Part shown: one piece after another, positions 27,866-37,347 of the stretch | Layout of the letters: each line of letters opens with the position of its first letter | Numbering within the stretch: position 1 is the stretch's first letter | Source of the DNA: Collinsella sp. TF05-9AC | GTDB taxonomy: Bacteria; Actinomycetota; Coriobacteriia; Coriobacteriales; Coriobacteriaceae | Length of the DNA stretch: 64,000 bases | NCBI RefSeq assembly: GCF_003438495.1 | Contig: NZ_QSSH01000005.1 | Location: forward strand, 31,573-95,572 | Direction of reading: 5' to 3' | Translations under genes and position numbers: made by a program | Notes under the pieces: model-generated | Seen by the model: the letters and a program-made list of their open reading frames with translations, nothing else | Database searches by the model: none | Told to the model about the DNA's origin: nothing

Positions 27866-30667
27866 GTGGCAAACGAGTACAAGCAGACGATGAATCTGCC
27901 CAAGACCGGTTTTCCCATGCGTGCCGGTCTTTCCAAGTCCGAGCCCAAGCGACTCAAGGACTGGCAGGACAACAAGGTCTACGAGCAGGTTCTGAAGAAG
28001 AACGAGGGTCACAAGAAGTTCGTGCTGCACGACGGCCCTCCGTACGCCAACGGCCCGATCCACATCGGCCACGCCATGAACAAGATCTCCAAGGACATGA
28101 TCAACCGTTACTGGATGATGCAGGGCTATGAGGTTCCCTATGTCCCCGGTTGGGACTGCCATGGCCAGCCGATCGAGCATAAGGTCGAGGAGAAGCTCGG
28201 CACCGAGAAGTTCAACCAGACCTCCACGGCTAAGATCCGCGAGCTTTGCAACAAGTTCGCTGTCGAGAACATCGAGCTACAGAAGGCCGGCTTCCGTCGC
28301 CTGGGCGTGCTCGGCGATTGGGACAACCCCTATCTGACGCTCTATCACCAGCATGACGCCGCCGACATCGAGGTCTTCAAGGCCATGTTCGACAAGGGCA
28401 TGATCTATCGCGGCCACAAGCCCGTCCACTGGTGCAAGCACTGCCACACCGCGCTGGCCGAGGCTGAGATCGAGTACTCCGACGAGACGAGCCCGTCCAT
28501 CTTCGTGCGCTTTGAGATGACCTCCAAGCCCGCCGGTCTCGAGAACTTCGACGGCCCGGTCGACTTTATCATCTGGACGACCACGCCGTGGACCATCCCC
28601 TCCGACCAGGCAGTTTCCTTCAAGCCCGGCGCCGCCTACGTCGCCGTTGAGCACGACGGCCGCGCCGAGGTCATGCTCGAGGACCTGGCTCCTAAGTGCT
28701 GCGAGGAGTTTGGCTGGGAGTACACTCCGGTTATGGTCGACGGCAAGCCCTATGTGGTTCCCGCCGAGACCTTCCACCACATCCACTACAAGCAGCCGAT
28801 CTTCGACGGTGTCGAGGGCGTGGCGCTGCTGGCCGATTACGTCGGTGTCGATGACGGTACCGGTATTGTCCACAACTCGCCCGGCCACGGCGTCGACGAC
28901 TACTTTGCCTGCCTCAAGGAGGGCATCACCGACATCTGCATGCCGGTCGATGACGACGGCAAGTTCTACACCGGCGAGGAGTTTGGCACCGGTGGCCCCT
29001 TCAGCGGTATGGACACCGATGAGGCCAACCCGCACATCATCGAGTTCCTGCGCGAGCGCGGTACCCTAGTCCTCGAGAAGAAGATCACGCACAGCTATCC
29101 GCACTGCTGGCGTTGCAAGCACCCGGTGCTCTTCCGTGCTACCGACCAGTGGTTTGTCTCGATGGACAAGACCGGTTTGCGCGAGCAGGCTGGCAAAGAG
29201 GTCCGCGAGAACGTCAAGTGGTATCCGGCCCACGCGGCCAACCGCATCGGCGCCATGGTCGAGCAGCGTCCCGACTGGTGCATCAGCCGTCAGCGCAACT
29301 GGGGCGTGCCTATCCCCAGCTACACTTGCGCCGACTGCGGCGAGAAGGTCATGAACGACGCCACGCTCGACGCCGTCATCAAGCTCTTCCACGAGAAGGG
29401 CTCCGACGCCTGGTTCACCGACGCTCCCGAGAGTTACCTGGGCGAGGCTTGCGTTTGCCCCAAGTGTGGCGGCCATCACCTCAAGGCTGATAAGGACATT
29501 CTCGACGTGTGGTGGGACTCCGGCGTGTCCTGGAAGGCCGTCTGCGAGTATCGACCCGAGCTTGAGTACCCGGCTGACGTGTATCTCGAGGGCTCCGACC
29601 AGCATCGCGGTTGGTTCCAGAGCTCGCTGCTCACCTCGGTGGGTGCCAACGGCCATGCTCCGTACAAGGCGGTCGTCTCGCAGGGCTTCACGCTCGATGG
29701 CCAGGGCCGCAAGATGTCCAAGTCGCTCGGCAACGTCATCGACCCCAACAAGGTCTGCGACGAGATGGGCGCTGACATCATCCGTCTCTGGGTTGCCTCC
29801 GTCGACACCAGCTCCGACGTCTCCATCGACCATGAGATTCTCGCTCGTACGTCCGATGCCTATCGTCGTTTCCGCAACACGCTGCGCTTCTTGCTCTCCG
29901 AGCTCGAGGGTCAGTTTGAGCCCGAGACCGACGGCGTCGCCTTTGCCGACCTGCTGCCGCTCGACAAGCTCATGGTTGCCCGTCTGACCCAGGTCCAGGC
30001 CGAGGTCGACGACGCCTACGCCAGCTATGAGTTCCCGCGCGCCTACCGTGCGCTCTATGACTTCGTGGTTACCGAGCTTTCCAACGTGTATCTCGACGCC
30101 CTGAAGGATCGTCTGTACTGCGACAAGCCCGGCTCGCTCGAGCGCCGCAGTGCCCAGACCGTGCTGGCCGAGCTCTTCTCGATGCTCATGCGCGACCTGC
30201 AGCCGATCCTGTCCTATACCGTCGACGAGGCCATGGCATATGCGCCCGCCGGCTGCGTCGATCACCAGAAGTACGCCGCGCTGCTCGATTGGTACAAGTC
30301 GCCCATCACGGTCGACGAGGCCAATGAGTTTGAGGGCGTGCTCGAGGCTTCGCTCGAGCTCCGTAGCGCCGTGACCAAGGCCCTTGAGGATGCCCGTTCT
30401 GCCGGCACCTTCACTAAGAGCCAGCAGGTCCGCGTCAAGGCGGTCGTTCCCGCCGAGATGTACGCGCTGCTGACCGGTGATAAGGCCGTCGACCTGGCCG
30501 AGTTCTACATCGTCTCCGATGTTGAGCTGACCCAGGGCGAGGAACTCTCCGTTGCCATTGAAGCTGCCGAGGGCGAGTGCTGCGACCGTTGCTGGAACTA
30601 CCGCACCACCGTTGGCGAGTACAACGGCCACGCTCATATCTGTAAGCGCTGCGCTGATGCGCTGTAG
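27866..30667 (+). CDS. ileS: Isoleucyl-tRNA synthetase
   Basis: Class I synthetase, 933 residues. HIGH motif in YANGPIHIGHAMNK, tryptophan-rich editing-domain start IIWTTTPWTIPSDQA, KMSKS in GRKMSKSLGN, and a C-terminal zinc finger (CDRCWNYRTTVGEYNGHAHICKRC). The length and zinc finger fit the bacterial IleS1 type. Start GTG 27866 has AAAGGGG upstream; the frame is open into the T-box terminator but that part is leader RNA. Regulated by the T-box just upstream. Confidence 0.97.
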   Translation: MANEYKQTMNLPKTGFPMRAGLSKSEPKRLKDWQDNKVYEQVLKKNEGHKKFVLHDGPPYANGPIHIGHAMNKISKDMINRYWMMQGYEVPYVPGWDCHGQPIEHKVEEKLGTEKFNQTSTAKIRELCNKFAVENIELQKAGFRRLGVLGDWDNPYLTLYHQHDAADIEVFKAMFDKGMIYRGHKPVHWCKHCHTALAEAEIEYSDETSPSIFVRFEMTSKPAGLENFDGPVDFIIWTTTPWTIPSDQAVSFKPGAAYVAVEHDGRAEVMLEDLAPKCCEEFGWEYTPVMVDGKPYVVPAETFHHIHYKQPIFDGVEGVALLADYVGVDDGTGIVHNSPGHGVDDYFACLKEGITDICMPVDDDGKFYTGEEFGTGGPFSGMDTDEANPHIIEFLRERGTLVLEKKITHSYPHCWRCKHPVLFRATDQWFVSMDKTGLREQAGKEVRENVKWYPAHAANRIGAMVEQRPDWCISRQRNWGVPIPSYTCADCGEKVMNDATLDAVIKLFHEKGSDAWFTDAPESYLGEACVCPKCGGHHLKADKDILDVWWDSGVSWKAVCEYRPELEYPADVYLEGSDQHRGWFQSSLLTSVGANGHAPYKAVVSQGFTLDGQGRKMSKSLGNVIDPNKVCDEMGADIIRLWVASVDTSSDVSIDHEILARTSDAYRRFRNTLRFLLSELEGQFEPETDGVAFADLLPLDKLMVARLTQVQAEVDDAYASYEFPRAYRALYDFVVTELSNVYLDALKDRLYCDKPGSLERRSAQTVLAELFSMLMRDLQPILSYTVDEAMAYAPAGCVDHQKYAALLDWYKSPITVDEANEFEGVLEASLELRSAVTKALEDARSAGTFTKSQQVRVKAVVPAEMYALLTGDKAVDLAEFYIVSDVELTQGEELSVAIEAAEGECCDRCWNYRTTVGEYNGHAHICKRCADAL

Positions 30668-30697
30668 GTTACGGCGTTCGTAGAACGCCGTAACCTA
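30665..30697. repeat. Perfect 15-bp hairpin over the ileS stop codon
   Basis: TAGGTTACGGCGTTC and its exact inverse flank a GTA loop; the first three bases are the ileS stop. There is no T run after it, so it may protect or terminate the transcript rather than act as a classic terminator. Confidence 0.7.
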
Positions 30698-30698
30698 C

Positions 30699-30815
30699 CG
30701 ACGCTGCAAACGCCCCTAAGCGGCAATCTGACGTTCAATCGTCGGTCGCGTACCAAAGTACGCTTCCCTCCTTTTTCACGTCACCTTGCTCGCTTAGGGA
30801 CGTTTTCGCTGTTGG
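30699..30815. other. Multi-hairpin spacer, candidate structured RNA or repeat element
   Basis: CCCTAAGCG (30714-30722) pairs with CGCTTAGGG (30791-30799). Inside are GACG-ttcaat-CGTC (30730-30743) and GCGTAC-caaa-GTACGC (30748-30763), giving a branched fold. Outside the 9-bp helix the flanks are roughly complementary too. No open frame of note overlaps it. Whether it is transcribed is unknown. Confidence 0.4.
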
Positions 30816-30843
30816 CGACGGTAATGCGGCGTTTCTATGGACC

Positions 30844-30899
30844 TAGTCGTTGGGGACGTTCTTAAACGACTAGTCAAACAAGAACGTCCCCAACGACTA
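30844..30899. repeat. Dispersed palindromic repeat, family A, copy 2
   Basis: TAGTCGTTGGGGACGTTCTT (30844-30863) and its perfect inverse (30880-30899) around a 16-base centre that contains GACTAGTC. It matches the copy at 3015-3070. Confidence 0.88.
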
Positions 30900-31063
30900 C
30901 CTGTGTCATATTCAAGCGGCATTCTGTTTTTCGGAATGTCGCTTTCGTTTTATGCTGATTATTTCGCTAGCGTTGGTGGATATGTCGTGCGTTCTGCGTG
31001 TGGCAATATAAGATGGTTAATTGCGTTAAACGCAATTCGATGTTCTTAGGGTAGGGGATTTCT

Positions 31064-31663
31064 TTGGGTCGTGGTGCGGATATGACGCCGCCTTTGCGTT
31101 GGCGGTTAGGTGTTGCTGGTGGGGTAGCGCTTGTTGTGCTGCTTGTTGACCAGCTGACCAAGCTTGCGGTTCGTGCCGTGGGCGATGCCCTGCATATGAC
31201 CGTTATCCCCGGTGTGATTGACTTTCTGTTTGTTCGCAATATCGGAGCCGCTTTTAGTATGGGCGAGGGCCATGGCGTTGCGTTCGCCGTGCTGGCGCTT
31301 GCGGTCATTGTCGCCATTGCCGTGTACTTGCTGCGTGCGCCTCAGCTTGCTCGTCTTGAGGTTGTGGGCATGGCCATGGTCGCGGGCGGTGCTGTCGGCA
31401 ACGCGATTGATCGCCTGGCCATGGGCTTTGTGACTGATTTTATTGCCGCTACCTTCATTGATTTCCCCGTCTTTAACGTGGCCGATATTGGCATTACGGT
31501 CGGTGTCGTGCTGGCTCTTATCGGTTACATGTTCTTGAGTCCCGCCGCTCGCGAGGTCGATGCGACCGCCGAGCTCAACGCCCGTGACGAGGCCCGCGCC
31601 AAACGCAAAGCCAAGCAGCGTGGGGAGCGTGCCCGCAAGATTCGCGAAAGGAATGAGCGCTAA
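31064..31663 (+). CDS. lspA: Lipoprotein signal peptidase LspA
   Basis: Aspartic protease that cleaves prolipoprotein signal peptides. Four membrane segments lie within about residues 14-168. The catalytic aspartates are in GNAIDRLAMGFVTDFI and FNVADIGITVG. A basic C-terminal tail (KRKAKQRGERARKIRERNER) extends past the last helix. TTG 31064 is favoured because AGGGGA is seven bases upstream; ATG 31082 is the alternative. The stop overlaps the next ATG (TAATG), the common lspA-rlu pairing. Confidence 0.93.
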   Translation: MGRGADMTPPLRWRLGVAGGVALVVLLVDQLTKLAVRAVGDALHMTVIPGVIDFLFVRNIGAAFSMGEGHGVAFAVLALAVIVAIAVYLLRAPQLARLEVVGMAMVAGGAVGNAIDRLAMGFVTDFIAATFIDFPVFNVADIGITVGVVLALIGYMFLSPAAREVDATAELNARDEARAKRKAKQRGERARKIRERNER

Positions 31664-32676
31664 TGGCCGACATCCATATTCTTGTTGCCGACGATTCCAC
31701 TGGTCAGCGTCTTGACGCCTATCTGGGCGCCAACGATGGCTGCCCCACGCGCTCTGCCTGCGCGCACTTGATCGAGGGCGGCGCCGTTGCCGTCAACGGC
31801 GAGACCTGCCTATCAAAAAAGTATGCTGTGCGCTCCGGTGACCGCATCTCGGTCGACCTGCCCGAGCCGCACGATCCCACTGATGTGATTCCCGAGGCCA
31901 TTCCCCTTGATATCCGTTACGAGGACGACTACCTCATCGTGCTCTCCAAGCAGCGCGGCCTGGTGTGCCATCCCGCCCATGGCCACGAGAGCGGCACCCT
32001 TGCAAACGCTCTGGTCTACCACTGCGGTATCGATCATCTTGGTACCGTGCAGGGTGAGGACCGCCCCGGCATCGTGCATCGCTTGGATCGCGATACCTCG
32101 GGCCTTATGCTCGCGGCAAAAGACGACGACACCCAGCGCGCACTTCAAAATCTTATCCGTACGCGCACGCTCGACCGTCGCTATATCACGCTCGTTCACG
32201 GGCACATCGCCATGGACGAGGGCACCATCAACACCGGTATTGCCCGATCGACACGCGACCGCGTGAAGATGGCGGTTTCCGATGACCCCTTTGCGCGCCA
32301 GGCCATCACGACCTTCAAGGTGCTTGAACGCTTTGATTCCACGCGTTTCGACGACGGCTACACGCTTGTCGAGTGCCACCTGTTTACCGGTCGCACGCAT
32401 CAGATTCGCGTGCATATGCGCCATATCAACCACGCCTGCGTGGGCGATCCGCTCTACGGTAAGTGCGATGCGTGCGCCGATCAGGGTCTGACCAGGCAAT
32501 TCCTTCATTCCTGGCGCGTCGCATTCGACCATCCCGCGACGGGTGAGCTCATCGAATGCCGCGACGAGCTGCCTTGGGATCTCGCTGCGGTTCTTGACGA
32601 CCTGGCCCCGCGCTCGCTTGGCCGCACCGCCGCCGGCGACGACATCGTCCCGCAGCTTGGCCTTCTCGAAGCCTAG
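31663..32676 (+). CDS. rluD: RluA-type pseudouridine synthase (RluD-like)
   Basis: 337 residues. An S4 RNA-binding domain (TRSACAHLIEGGAVAVNGE) at the N-terminus precedes the catalytic domain with HRLDRDTSGLMLAAK (catalytic Asp in RLDRDT) and the HQIRVHMRHINHACVGDPLYG motif. Such enzymes modify 23S rRNA helix 69 or other sites; the exact target is inferred only from length and the S4 domain. Coupled to lspA by a one-base overlap. Confidence 0.9.
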   Translation: MADIHILVADDSTGQRLDAYLGANDGCPTRSACAHLIEGGAVAVNGETCLSKKYAVRSGDRISVDLPEPHDPTDVIPEAIPLDIRYEDDYLIVLSKQRGLVCHPAHGHESGTLANALVYHCGIDHLGTVQGEDRPGIVHRLDRDTSGLMLAAKDDDTQRALQNLIRTRTLDRRYITLVHGHIAMDEGTINTGIARSTRDRVKMAVSDDPFARQAITTFKVLERFDSTRFDDGYTLVECHLFTGRTHQIRVHMRHINHACVGDPLYGKCDACADQGLTRQFLHSWRVAFDHPATGELIECRDELPWDLAAVLDDLAPRSLGRTAAGDDIVPQLGLLEA

Positions 32677-32758
32677 CCGGTATTAGGTGGTTTCTTGAAC
32701 TCGGTAAGCCTGCGGTAAGATATACGGTTGTTTACGTAACGCGTTCTCGGGAGCCTGC

Positions 32759-34054
32759 ATGCTCGCCTTTTTACAAACTAACACGCCCATCGTGATCTTT
32801 AACCAGATTGTGGTTACGCTGCTCACGGTCTGCTTTCTGTACCAGGTGGTCTTCTTTGTCATTGGCGCTCTTCGTGGCGAGGTCGCGCCTCCCAAGGCCA
32901 AAAAACTTCACCGCTATGCCTTCTTTATCGCGGCGCATAACGAGGAGGCCGTGATCGCTAACCTCGTTCGCTCCATCAAGGATCAGGATTATCCGTCCGA
33001 GCTTATCGAGGTTTTCGTGGTCGCCGATGCCTGCACCGACAACACGGCGCAGCTCGCGCGCGAGGCCGGTGCCATTGTTTACGAGCGCAATGACCTGGCC
33101 CGCAAGGGCAAGAGCTGGGTCATGGACTTTGGCTTCGACCGCATTCTCAACGAGTATCCCGACACGTTTGAGGGCTACTTTATCTTCGATGCCGATAACG
33201 TTATCTCCCGCGATTATGTTTCCAAGATGAATGATGCCTTTGACCAGGGCTTCCATGTGGTCACGAGCTATCGCAATTCCAAGAACTTCGGCAGCTCGTG
33301 GATCTCGGCTGCTAATGCCACGTGGTATCTACGCGAGGCGCGCTTCCTCAACAACGCGCGTAATATCTGCAAGACGTCCTGCGCTGTTTCGGGTTCGGGC
33401 TACCTCATCTCCGCCAGCGTTATCGAGGGCATGCACGGTTGGCGGTTCCACACGCTGACCGAGGACATTCAGTTCACCACGTTCTGCGCCATTCACGGCA
33501 TTCGCATTGGCTATGCGCCGGCGGAGTTCTTTGACGAACAACCCGTGACGTTTAAGGCGTCCTGGAAACAGCGCATGCGTTGGACCAAGGGCTTCTACCA
33601 GGTGTTCTTTACTTACGGTAAGCACCTGGTCAAGTCGACCTTCCGCTACCATCGCTTTGCCGCCTACGACATGTTCATGACGATCGCCCCGGGTATGCTG
33701 CTGTCGCTCATCTCGATGCTCGCCAATGCGACGTTCCTGATCGTGGGTGGACTCTCGCACGGCTTTTTGGCTACCGAAGTCGAGATGCAGGCCTGTGCCG
33801 CTTCGCTCATTATGACCTTCGCCATGATGTATCTGACTTTCTTTATCCTGGCGCTGCTCACGACTATCTTTGAGTACAAGCACATTCACTGCGCGCAAAA
33901 GTGGCGTCTGGTGACTAACCTGTTTACCTTCCCGATCTTTATGTTCAGCTATATCCCCATCACGGTGGCCGCGCTGTTCCTGAAGGTCGACTGGGTCCCG
34001 ACGCAGCACGCCGTCAGCGTTACCCTTGACGAGGTCATGCAAGGCGCCAAATAA
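32759..34054 (+). CDS. Membrane glycosyltransferase, family 2
   Basis: 431 residues. An N-terminal membrane helix (about 12-37) is followed by a GT-A domain: FIAAHNEEAVIANLVRSIKDQDYP, VADACTDNTAQLA, FDADN (metal-binding DxD-type), and TEDIQFTTFCAIHGIRIGY with QRMRWTKGFYQVF (the Q/RxxRW motif of processive transferases). Three or four membrane helices close the protein. It probably builds or exports a surface polysaccharide, but no other such gene is adjacent. A terminator follows. Confidence 0.85.
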   Translation: MLAFLQTNTPIVIFNQIVVTLLTVCFLYQVVFFVIGALRGEVAPPKAKKLHRYAFFIAAHNEEAVIANLVRSIKDQDYPSELIEVFVVADACTDNTAQLAREAGAIVYERNDLARKGKSWVMDFGFDRILNEYPDTFEGYFIFDADNVISRDYVSKMNDAFDQGFHVVTSYRNSKNFGSSWISAANATWYLREARFLNNARNICKTSCAVSGSGYLISASVIEGMHGWRFHTLTEDIQFTTFCAIHGIRIGYAPAEFFDEQPVTFKASWKQRMRWTKGFYQVFFTYGKHLVKSTFRYHRFAAYDMFMTIAPGMLLSLISMLANATFLIVGGLSHGFLATEVEMQACAASLIMTFAMMYLTFFILALLTTIFEYKHIHCAQKWRLVTNLFTFPIFMFSYIPITVAALFLKVDWVPTQHAVSVTLDEVMQGAK

Positions 34055-34064
34055 CCACCACCAA

Positions 34065-34105
34065 AACCACCGCAAAGGGGACAGGCACCTTTGTGGTGGT
34101 TTTTG
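34065..34105 (+). terminator. Intrinsic terminator after the glycosyltransferase gene
   Basis: Stem AACCACCGCAAAGG / CCTTTGTGGTGGTT (one mismatch) around GGACAGGCA, then TTTTT. Confidence 0.8.
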
Positions 34106-34135
34106 CTTTTGAGCAGCTGCTCAAGGAGGTTTTCG

Positions 34136-34558
34136 ATGATCTATATCCCGTTTTGGATTTGCATCTTTGCCGGCGCGTGGATTGATGCCCGTGAGCGGCG
34201 GTTTCCCAATGAGCTTGCCGGCGCATGTGCCGTGGCGGCGTTAGCAGGCGTTTGGCTCGACAGGGGCGTTAACACTGCACTTGATCATGCCGGTCTTGCG
34301 GTCATCGTCTACCTTGCCCTTGTGCTTACTGAGTCGCTCTGGCGGCGCCTTCGTCAAGCCCCGGGGATTGGCATGGGGGACGCCAAAGCACTCTTCGCGC
34401 TTTGCACGCTCGACCCTATGGGTGGCATCGTGGCATTTGCCGTCGCACTCCTGGCCCTGGCCCTCTCCTGCCTCTTCACAAAATCGTGCTCCCTGCCATT
34501 GCTCCCGTTTTTAGTGCCGATTTTTGCCATAATCGAGGTCGTGGGCTGCACTCTGTAA
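34136..34558 (+). CDS. Small A24-type (prepilin) peptidase
   Basis: 140 residues with four or five membrane helices. The two catalytic aspartates of A24 peptidases can be placed in AGAWIDARERRFPNE and GIGMGDAKALFAL (GxGD). It lacks the N-terminal cytoplasmic methylase domain of full-length prepilin peptidases, so it resembles the short TadV/CpaA type. AAGGAGG lies just upstream of ATG 34136. No pilin or assembly gene is in the window, so its substrates must be elsewhere. Confidence 0.78.
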   Translation: MIYIPFWICIFAGAWIDARERRFPNELAGACAVAALAGVWLDRGVNTALDHAGLAVIVYLALVLTESLWRRLRQAPGIGMGDAKALFALCTLDPMGGIVAFAVALLALALSCLFTKSCSLPLLPFLVPIFAIIEVVGCTL

Positions 34559-34589
34559 CCGATTGCGCATCGTTCTTAAGGAGCATGCC

Positions 34590-35837
34590 ATGGCAACTAA
34601 TCAAGAAACGGCCGCCATCAAGGCGTGTATGGACCGTATTCCTTCGGCGTTGTCGCCCGAGCTCGTCGAGCGCATTGCCGCCAATCGTGCTTCGGGCACT
34701 GTCAATCCGTATCGTTGCAACGACGACCAGGTCATTCGTCGTGTCGATCGCGATGCGGACAAAGGCACGCTTATGCGTCCGACGTTTATGCGCGATACCG
34801 AAAAAATCCTCCATCTACCGGCGTACACCCGTTATGCAGGCAAAACGCAGGTTTTTAGCTTTCGAAGCAACGACGACTTGTCGCGTCGTGGTCTACACGT
34901 GCAGCTCGTCTCGCGCATTGCGCGCGATATCGGTCGCGCCCTCGGGCTCAACTGCGATCTGATTGAAGCGATCGGTCTGGGTCACGACTTGGGGCACACG
35001 CCTTTCGGCCATGCCGGCGAGCGATTCCTCAACGATATCTATCACGAGCGCACGGGTCGTTATTTTTTCCATAACGTGCAGTCGGTCCGCGTGCTCGATG
35101 CGCTGTACGGTCGCAACGTGTCGCTTCAGACGCTCGATGGCGTGCTCTGCCACAACGGCGAGTACGAGCAGCGTGTGTTCGAGCTCTCGGACATGGGTTC
35201 CTTTGACCAGTTCGATCGAACCGTCGAGGATTGCATTGCCACAGGCTATAGCGCAATTGAGCACTTGCGCCCCATGACGCTTGAGGGCTGTGTCGTTCGC
35301 ATCTCGGATATTCTTGCCTATGCGGGGCGTGATCGCCAAGACGCCATTGCGGCGGGCCTGCTGTCACCCGACGCTTTTGACGATGGGCTTGGCGGAGCAT
35401 ACAACAGCTGGATTCTCACGCATGCCTCTATCGATATCGTCGAGCACAGCTATGGCAAGCCGCGCATCGAGATGAGCGAGGACCTGTTCGAGGAAATCCG
35501 CCGCGCTAAGCGCGAGAACTACGAGAAGATCTATAGCAAGGGCGGCATCGAGGGCGACTCCGAAACGGAGCTGCGCGAGGCGTTCGAAAAGCTCTATGAC
35601 CGTTGCCTGCAGGATATAAACGAAGGCGACGAGTCTTCGTATATCTTTAAGCATCACATTTCGCGCATTGAGCGGCAGCTTTCCTACTACAATCGCACCT
35701 ATGCATGGCAGGATGATAAAGATCAGACCGTAGTGGATTACATTTCGAGCATGACGGACGGCTATTTCTGTGAGCTGACGAGCAAGCTGTTCCCGGGGCT
35801 GAAGTTTCCGCATCGTACCTATATTAACGAACGGTAG
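34590..35837 (+). CDS. dgt: dGTPase-like HD-domain dNTP triphosphohydrolase
   Basis: 415 residues. The Dgt family hydrolyses dNTPs to nucleoside and triphosphate. Visible blocks are the N-terminal RPTFMRDTEKILHLPAYTRYAGKTQVF, metal-binding HD site GLGHDLGHTPFGHAGE, and the downstream GVLCHNGEY and CVVRISDILAYAGRDRQDA (third metal ligand Asp). ATG 34590 has TAAGGAG upstream. It would help balance dNTP pools; specificity cannot be read from sequence. Confidence 0.88.
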   Translation: MATNQETAAIKACMDRIPSALSPELVERIAANRASGTVNPYRCNDDQVIRRVDRDADKGTLMRPTFMRDTEKILHLPAYTRYAGKTQVFSFRSNDDLSRRGLHVQLVSRIARDIGRALGLNCDLIEAIGLGHDLGHTPFGHAGERFLNDIYHERTGRYFFHNVQSVRVLDALYGRNVSLQTLDGVLCHNGEYEQRVFELSDMGSFDQFDRTVEDCIATGYSAIEHLRPMTLEGCVVRISDILAYAGRDRQDAIAAGLLSPDAFDDGLGGAYNSWILTHASIDIVEHSYGKPRIEMSEDLFEEIRRAKRENYEKIYSKGGIEGDSETELREAFEKLYDRCLQDINEGDESSYIFKHHISRIERQLSYYNRTYAWQDDKDQTVVDYISSMTDGYFCELTSKLFPGLKFPHRTYINER

Positions 35838-35882
35838 TTCGTATATTTTCGGTATACTGTTGAGGAACAACGATTTTGATGG

Positions 35883-37247
35883 ATGCACGGGATGGCTATG
35901 GACGACCTTTTTTCTGCCTCGACGCGCGAGCGTTCCTTTAAAAATGCGCCGCTTGCGGTGCGCATGCGCCCCAATTCGCTCGACGAGTATGTGGGCCAGC
36001 AAAAGGCCGTCGGTAAGGGCTCATGGTTGCGTGCCGCGATCGAGCACGACGTGCTTTCGAGCGTGATTCTGTACGGGCCGGCCGGTACGGGTAAGACGAC
36101 GCTGGCCCACATTATCGCCAACCATACCAAGAGCGAGTTTGTCGAGGTCAGCGCCGTCACGGGTACTGTGAAGGACCTGCGTCGCGTGATTGACGAGGCC
36201 AAGACGCGCCTGAATACCTACGACCGCCGCACCATTCTATTCATCGATGAGATTCACCGCTTCTCTAAGTCGCAGCAGGATGCCCTGCTGCATGCAGTTG
36301 AGAACCGTACCGTCATTATGATTGGCGCTACGACGGAGAATCCGTACTTCGAGGTTAACTCGGCACTGTTGTCGCGTGGGCGTGTGGTGGAGCTTGAGCA
36401 TCTGAAGGATGAGGATATCGCCACGCTTATTGAACGTGCGCTTGAGGCACCGCAGGGCTTGAATGGAAAGTTCTCGGCCGATGTTGATACGGTCAAGACC
36501 ATTTGTACGCTGGCTGCGGGTGATGCACGCTCGGCCCTGACGACACTTGAGCTGGCGAGCGAGATTGCCGTTACGCGTCCCGATCCCGAGGGGACGCCAG
36601 CGCCGGCGGCGGGGGAGCGCTATCCCATCACCGTGGATGACGTAAAGATTGCCAACCCGCGTCGCGGCTTTACGTATGACAAAAACGGCGACATGCACTA
36701 CGACATCATCAGTGCGTTCATCAAGTCCATGCGCGGTAGCGACCCCGATGCCACGGTCTACTGGCTTGCGCGCATGATCGATGCAGGGGAGGATCCTAAG
36801 TTTATTGCACGCCGTATTATGATTCATGCTTCTGAGGACGTTGGGAACGCCGACCCGCAGGCGCTTTTGGTGGCACATGCCGCGTTTAAGTCTGCCGAGG
36901 TCATTGGCTATCCCGAGTGCCGCATTAACCTGGCTCAGGCCGCTCTCTATGTGTGCTTGGCGCCAAAATCCAACGCGTGCGAGGCTTCGATCGATGCGGC
37001 GCTGGCCGATATCCATTCTAGTGGGCTTCGCGAGGTGCCGAGTTATCTGCGCGATCGCCATCGCCCGGGCAGCGATGAATACGGTATGTATAAGTATCCA
37101 CATGATTATCCCGAAGGCTGGGTCGATCAGCGCTATTTGCCCGAGGGACTGGAGCGCGGCGCGTTCTGGCAGCCTGCCGGCCGCGGTTGGGAAGAATGGC
37201 GCGTAGAGCAAAGTGAACGTGACCGCAGCGGGAATGCACCGAAGTAG
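35883..37247 (+). CDS. rarA: Replication-associated recombination protein RarA (MgsA)
   Basis: AAA+ ATPase related to clamp loaders, acting at stalled forks. 454 residues. LAVRMRPNSLDEYVGQQ near the N-terminus, Walker A GPAGTGKTT, Walker B ILFIDEIHRF, sensor 1 GATTENP, arginine finger LLSRGRVVEL, and the C-terminal tetramerisation domain ending SYLRDRHRPGSDEYGMYKYPHDYPEGWVDQRYLP. Three in-frame ATGs (35883, 35892, 35898) compete and none has a strong ribosome binding site. Confidence 0.92.
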   Translation: MHGMAMDDLFSASTRERSFKNAPLAVRMRPNSLDEYVGQQKAVGKGSWLRAAIEHDVLSSVILYGPAGTGKTTLAHIIANHTKSEFVEVSAVTGTVKDLRRVIDEAKTRLNTYDRRTILFIDEIHRFSKSQQDALLHAVENRTVIMIGATTENPYFEVNSALLSRGRVVELEHLKDEDIATLIERALEAPQGLNGKFSADVDTVKTICTLAAGDARSALTTLELASEIAVTRPDPEGTPAPAAGERYPITVDDVKIANPRRGFTYDKNGDMHYDIISAFIKSMRGSDPDATVYWLARMIDAGEDPKFIARRIMIHASEDVGNADPQALLVAHAAFKSAEVIGYPECRINLAQAALYVCLAPKSNACEASIDAALADIHSSGLREVPSYLRDRHRPGSDEYGMYKYPHDYPEGWVDQRYLPEGLERGAFWQPAGRGWEEWRVEQSERDRSGNAPK

Positions 37248-37347
37248 CTGCTGATAATTTTGTCCCACGTTGCTGCTCTTGGCATGTTCGGTCCCCTTTG
37301 GGGTACCATGGAAACCGTCTGTATATCGATTCCTTTGGGAGGCTTGT

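Noticed and set aside
30837..31049. Open frame of 70 residues before lspA
   Set aside because: It begins inside the family A palindrome and has no ribosome binding site or family match.
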